Below are positions 5,441 to 6,550 of a stretch of 6,550 bases of DNA, piece by piece. Each line of letters opens with the position of its first letter. The stretch's first letter is position 1. The translations under genes were made by a program, and so were the position numbers. The notes under the pieces were generated by a model, which was given only the letters and a program-made list of their open reading frames with translations, ran no database searches and had not been told where the DNA came from. The DNA is from an uncultured Paracoccaceae bacterium (GTDB lineage Bacteria > Pseudomonadota > Alphaproteobacteria > Rhodobacterales > Rhodobacteraceae). The DNA is taken from NCBI GenBank assembly GCA_937927885.1, contig CALEZJ010000376.1, positions 1-6,550 on the forward strand, given 5' to 3'.

Positions 5441-5973
5441 GCGTCTCGCTGGACATCAACGACGAAGACCCGCGCTGGGGTGACCTGGAGGCGCTGGCGC
5501 GGCGGGCCGTGGAGGCGACGCTGGCGCATCTGGGGCATGATCCGGCCTGTTTCGAGGTCAGCCTTCTGGCCTGCGACGATGCCCGCATCGCCACCCTGAA
5601 CGCCGAGTTCCGGGGCAAGGACGCCGCCACCAACGTGCTGTCCTGGCCCAGTTGGGACCTGTCGCCGGAAACCCCCGGCGACGCACCCGAGCCCCCGGAA
5701 ACCGGCACGCCGGAGGATCCCGAGGCGCTGGGCGACATCGCGCTGGCCTATGAGACCTGTCTGCGCGAGGCCCTGGAACAGGGCAAGACGCTGGCCGACC
5801 ACACCACCCATCTGATCGTCCATTCGACGCTGCACCTGCTGGGATATGACCATATCCACGATGCCGACGCCGCGCGGATGGAGAAAACCGAGGTCGCCAT
5901 CCTTGCGCATCTGGGGATCTTGGACCCATATGGGGATGACTCCCTGCCCGCGACCGTGGCAGGGCTGGATTGA
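5437..5973 (+). CDS. ybeY: Endoribonuclease YbeY, 16S rRNA maturation factor
   Basis: This encodes a 178-residue UPF0054 metalloprotein. YbeY takes part in 16S rRNA 3'-end maturation and ribosome quality control in the cytoplasm. The zinc motif H-x3-H-x5-H is H129, H133 and H139 in H-S-T-L-H-L-L-G-Y-D-H. The other conserved motif, L-N-A-E-F-R-G-K-D at 54-62 followed by T-N-V-L-S, includes R59, the arginine shown to be important in E. coli YbeY. Between the two motifs is a proline- and acid-rich insert at about 71-97, which accounts for its being longer than the 155-residue E. coli protein. The ATG overlaps the phoH stop by 4 bases. Only a weak CAGG precedes it, so translation probably depends on coupling to phoH. 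The next gene starts 15 bases after the stop. Confidence 0.95.
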   Translation: MSVSLDINDEDPRWGDLEALARRAVEATLAHLGHDPACFEVSLLACDDARIATLNAEFRGKDAATNVLSWPSWDLSPETPGDAPEPPETGTPEDPEALGDIALAYETCLREALEQGKTLADHTTHLIVHSTLHLLGYDHIHDADAARMEKTEVAILAHLGILDPYGDDSLPATVAGLD

Positions 5974-5988
5974 CACCGGAACCCATCG

Positions 5989-6550
5989 ATGACCGACCTG
6001 ACCAACCCGCCCTCGGAACCGCCCCCCGCCATCGACCCCGAGCGAAGTAACGACGGCGCCTCGCCGCGTGGGCTTCTGGGGCGGTTGTTCGACGCCCTCA
6101 GCCCCGGCGACGCCGTCAGCGAATCCGAGCGCCAGTTGTCCGCCTCGATGCGGCAGGTGCTGCCCGGCCTCGCCAGTCTGCGTCGGCTGCGCGTGGCCGA
6201 TGTCGCCATCCCCAAGGCCGAGATCGTCGCGGTCGAGCGCGGCACCGACCGCGCCGGGCTGATCGGGGTGTTCCGCGATTCGGGGTTCTCGCGGCTGCCG
6301 GTCTATAACGAGACGCTCGACAAGCCGATGGGCCTGTTGCTGCTGAAGGACCTCGTGCTGTCGCAGGGGTTTGACCTGACGCAGGGCGAATTCGACATCG
6401 GCACGATGCTGCGCCCGCTGCTCTATGTGCCGCCGTCGATGCCGCTGGTGGTCCTGTTGCAGAAGATGCAGACCGAGCGGGTCCACATGGCGCTGGTGAT
6501 CGACGAATACGGCGGCACCGACGGCCTCGTCACCATCGAGGACCTGATCG
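5989..6550 (+). CDS. CorC/HlyC-type CBS-domain protein (YbeX-like), 5' part
   Basis: The gene starts at ATG 5989 and stays open to the right edge; 187 residues are visible. A weak GGA (5978-5980) lies 8 bases upstream. Residues 1-50 are a proline- and acid-rich leader, with no membrane segment. A CBS pair follows: the first from about residue 69 (D-V-A-I-P-K-A-E-I-V-A-V) to 127, the second from about 140, reaching D-E-Y-G-G-T-D-G-L-V-T-I-E-D at 172-185. That last motif is a hallmark of the CorC/TlyC family. Without an N-terminal DUF21 membrane domain it matches the soluble YbeX/CorC branch, linked to cobalt/magnesium handling and, more recently, to ribosome metabolism. The C-terminal CorC_HlyC domain should lie beyond the window. 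Its position after phoH-ybeY matches E. coli ybeZ-ybeY-ybeX, where lnt comes next. The older hemolysin label is not supported by anything seen here. Confidence 0.92.
   Translation, partial: MTDLTNPPSEPPPAIDPERSNDGASPRGLLGRLFDALSPGDAVSESERQLSASMRQVLPGLASLRRLRVADVAIPKAEIVAVERGTDRAGLIGVFRDSGFSRLPVYNETLDKPMGLLLLKDLVLSQGFDLTQGEFDIGTMLRPLLYVPPSMPLVVLLQKMQTERVHMALVIDEYGGTDGLVTIEDLI

Noticed and set aside
1..6550. CRISPR array, tRNA or rRNA gene, transposon ends, or attachment sites
   Set aside because: No regularly spaced repeats, no cloverleaf or T-loop signature in the gaps, and no transposase, integrase or terminal repeats were seen.

Overview
The window is about two-thirds G+C, and every gene I can support lies on the + strand. 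Codon use, high GC at third positions, protein sequences and gene order all point to an alphaproteobacterium of the Rhodobacterales (Rhodobacter/Paracoccus-like). This assignment comes from recognising protein families, not from a database search.

Region 1 (1-1671) is the 3' end of an ABC import operon. It holds the C-terminal part of an inner-membrane permease, then a complete BMP-family (PnrA/Med-type) periplasmic binding protein with a Tat-like signal peptide. The operon ends at a textbook intrinsic terminator. The family is best known for nucleoside or purine uptake, so that is the likely substrate class.

Region 2 (1659-3100) opens with an odd array of three C-run/T-run repeats that grows out of the terminator's descending arm. 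A candidate promoter and miaB follow. MiaB is the radical-SAM enzyme that methylthiolates i6A37 in tRNA.

Region 3 (3101-4273) is a compact two-gene envelope cassette. A leader with competing inverted repeats precedes a secreted OmpA-domain protein, and 16 bases later comes a small lipoprotein. A strong terminator closes the cassette. The two proteins share a gap-free module of about 32 residues containing two cysteines and two tryptophans, which I cannot assign to a named domain. This is the most interesting part of the window.

Region 4 (4274-6550) is the ribosome/RNA-metabolism cluster phoH (ybeZ)-ybeY-corC (ybeX). phoH appears to start with TTG, phoH and ybeY overlap by ATGA, and corC runs off the right edge. 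In E. coli miaB is directly followed by ybeZ-ybeY-ybeX-lnt. Here the same order is kept but interrupted by the envelope cassette, which has its own terminator. The window therefore combines tRNA modification, 16S rRNA maturation and ribosome quality control with an inserted cell-envelope pair.
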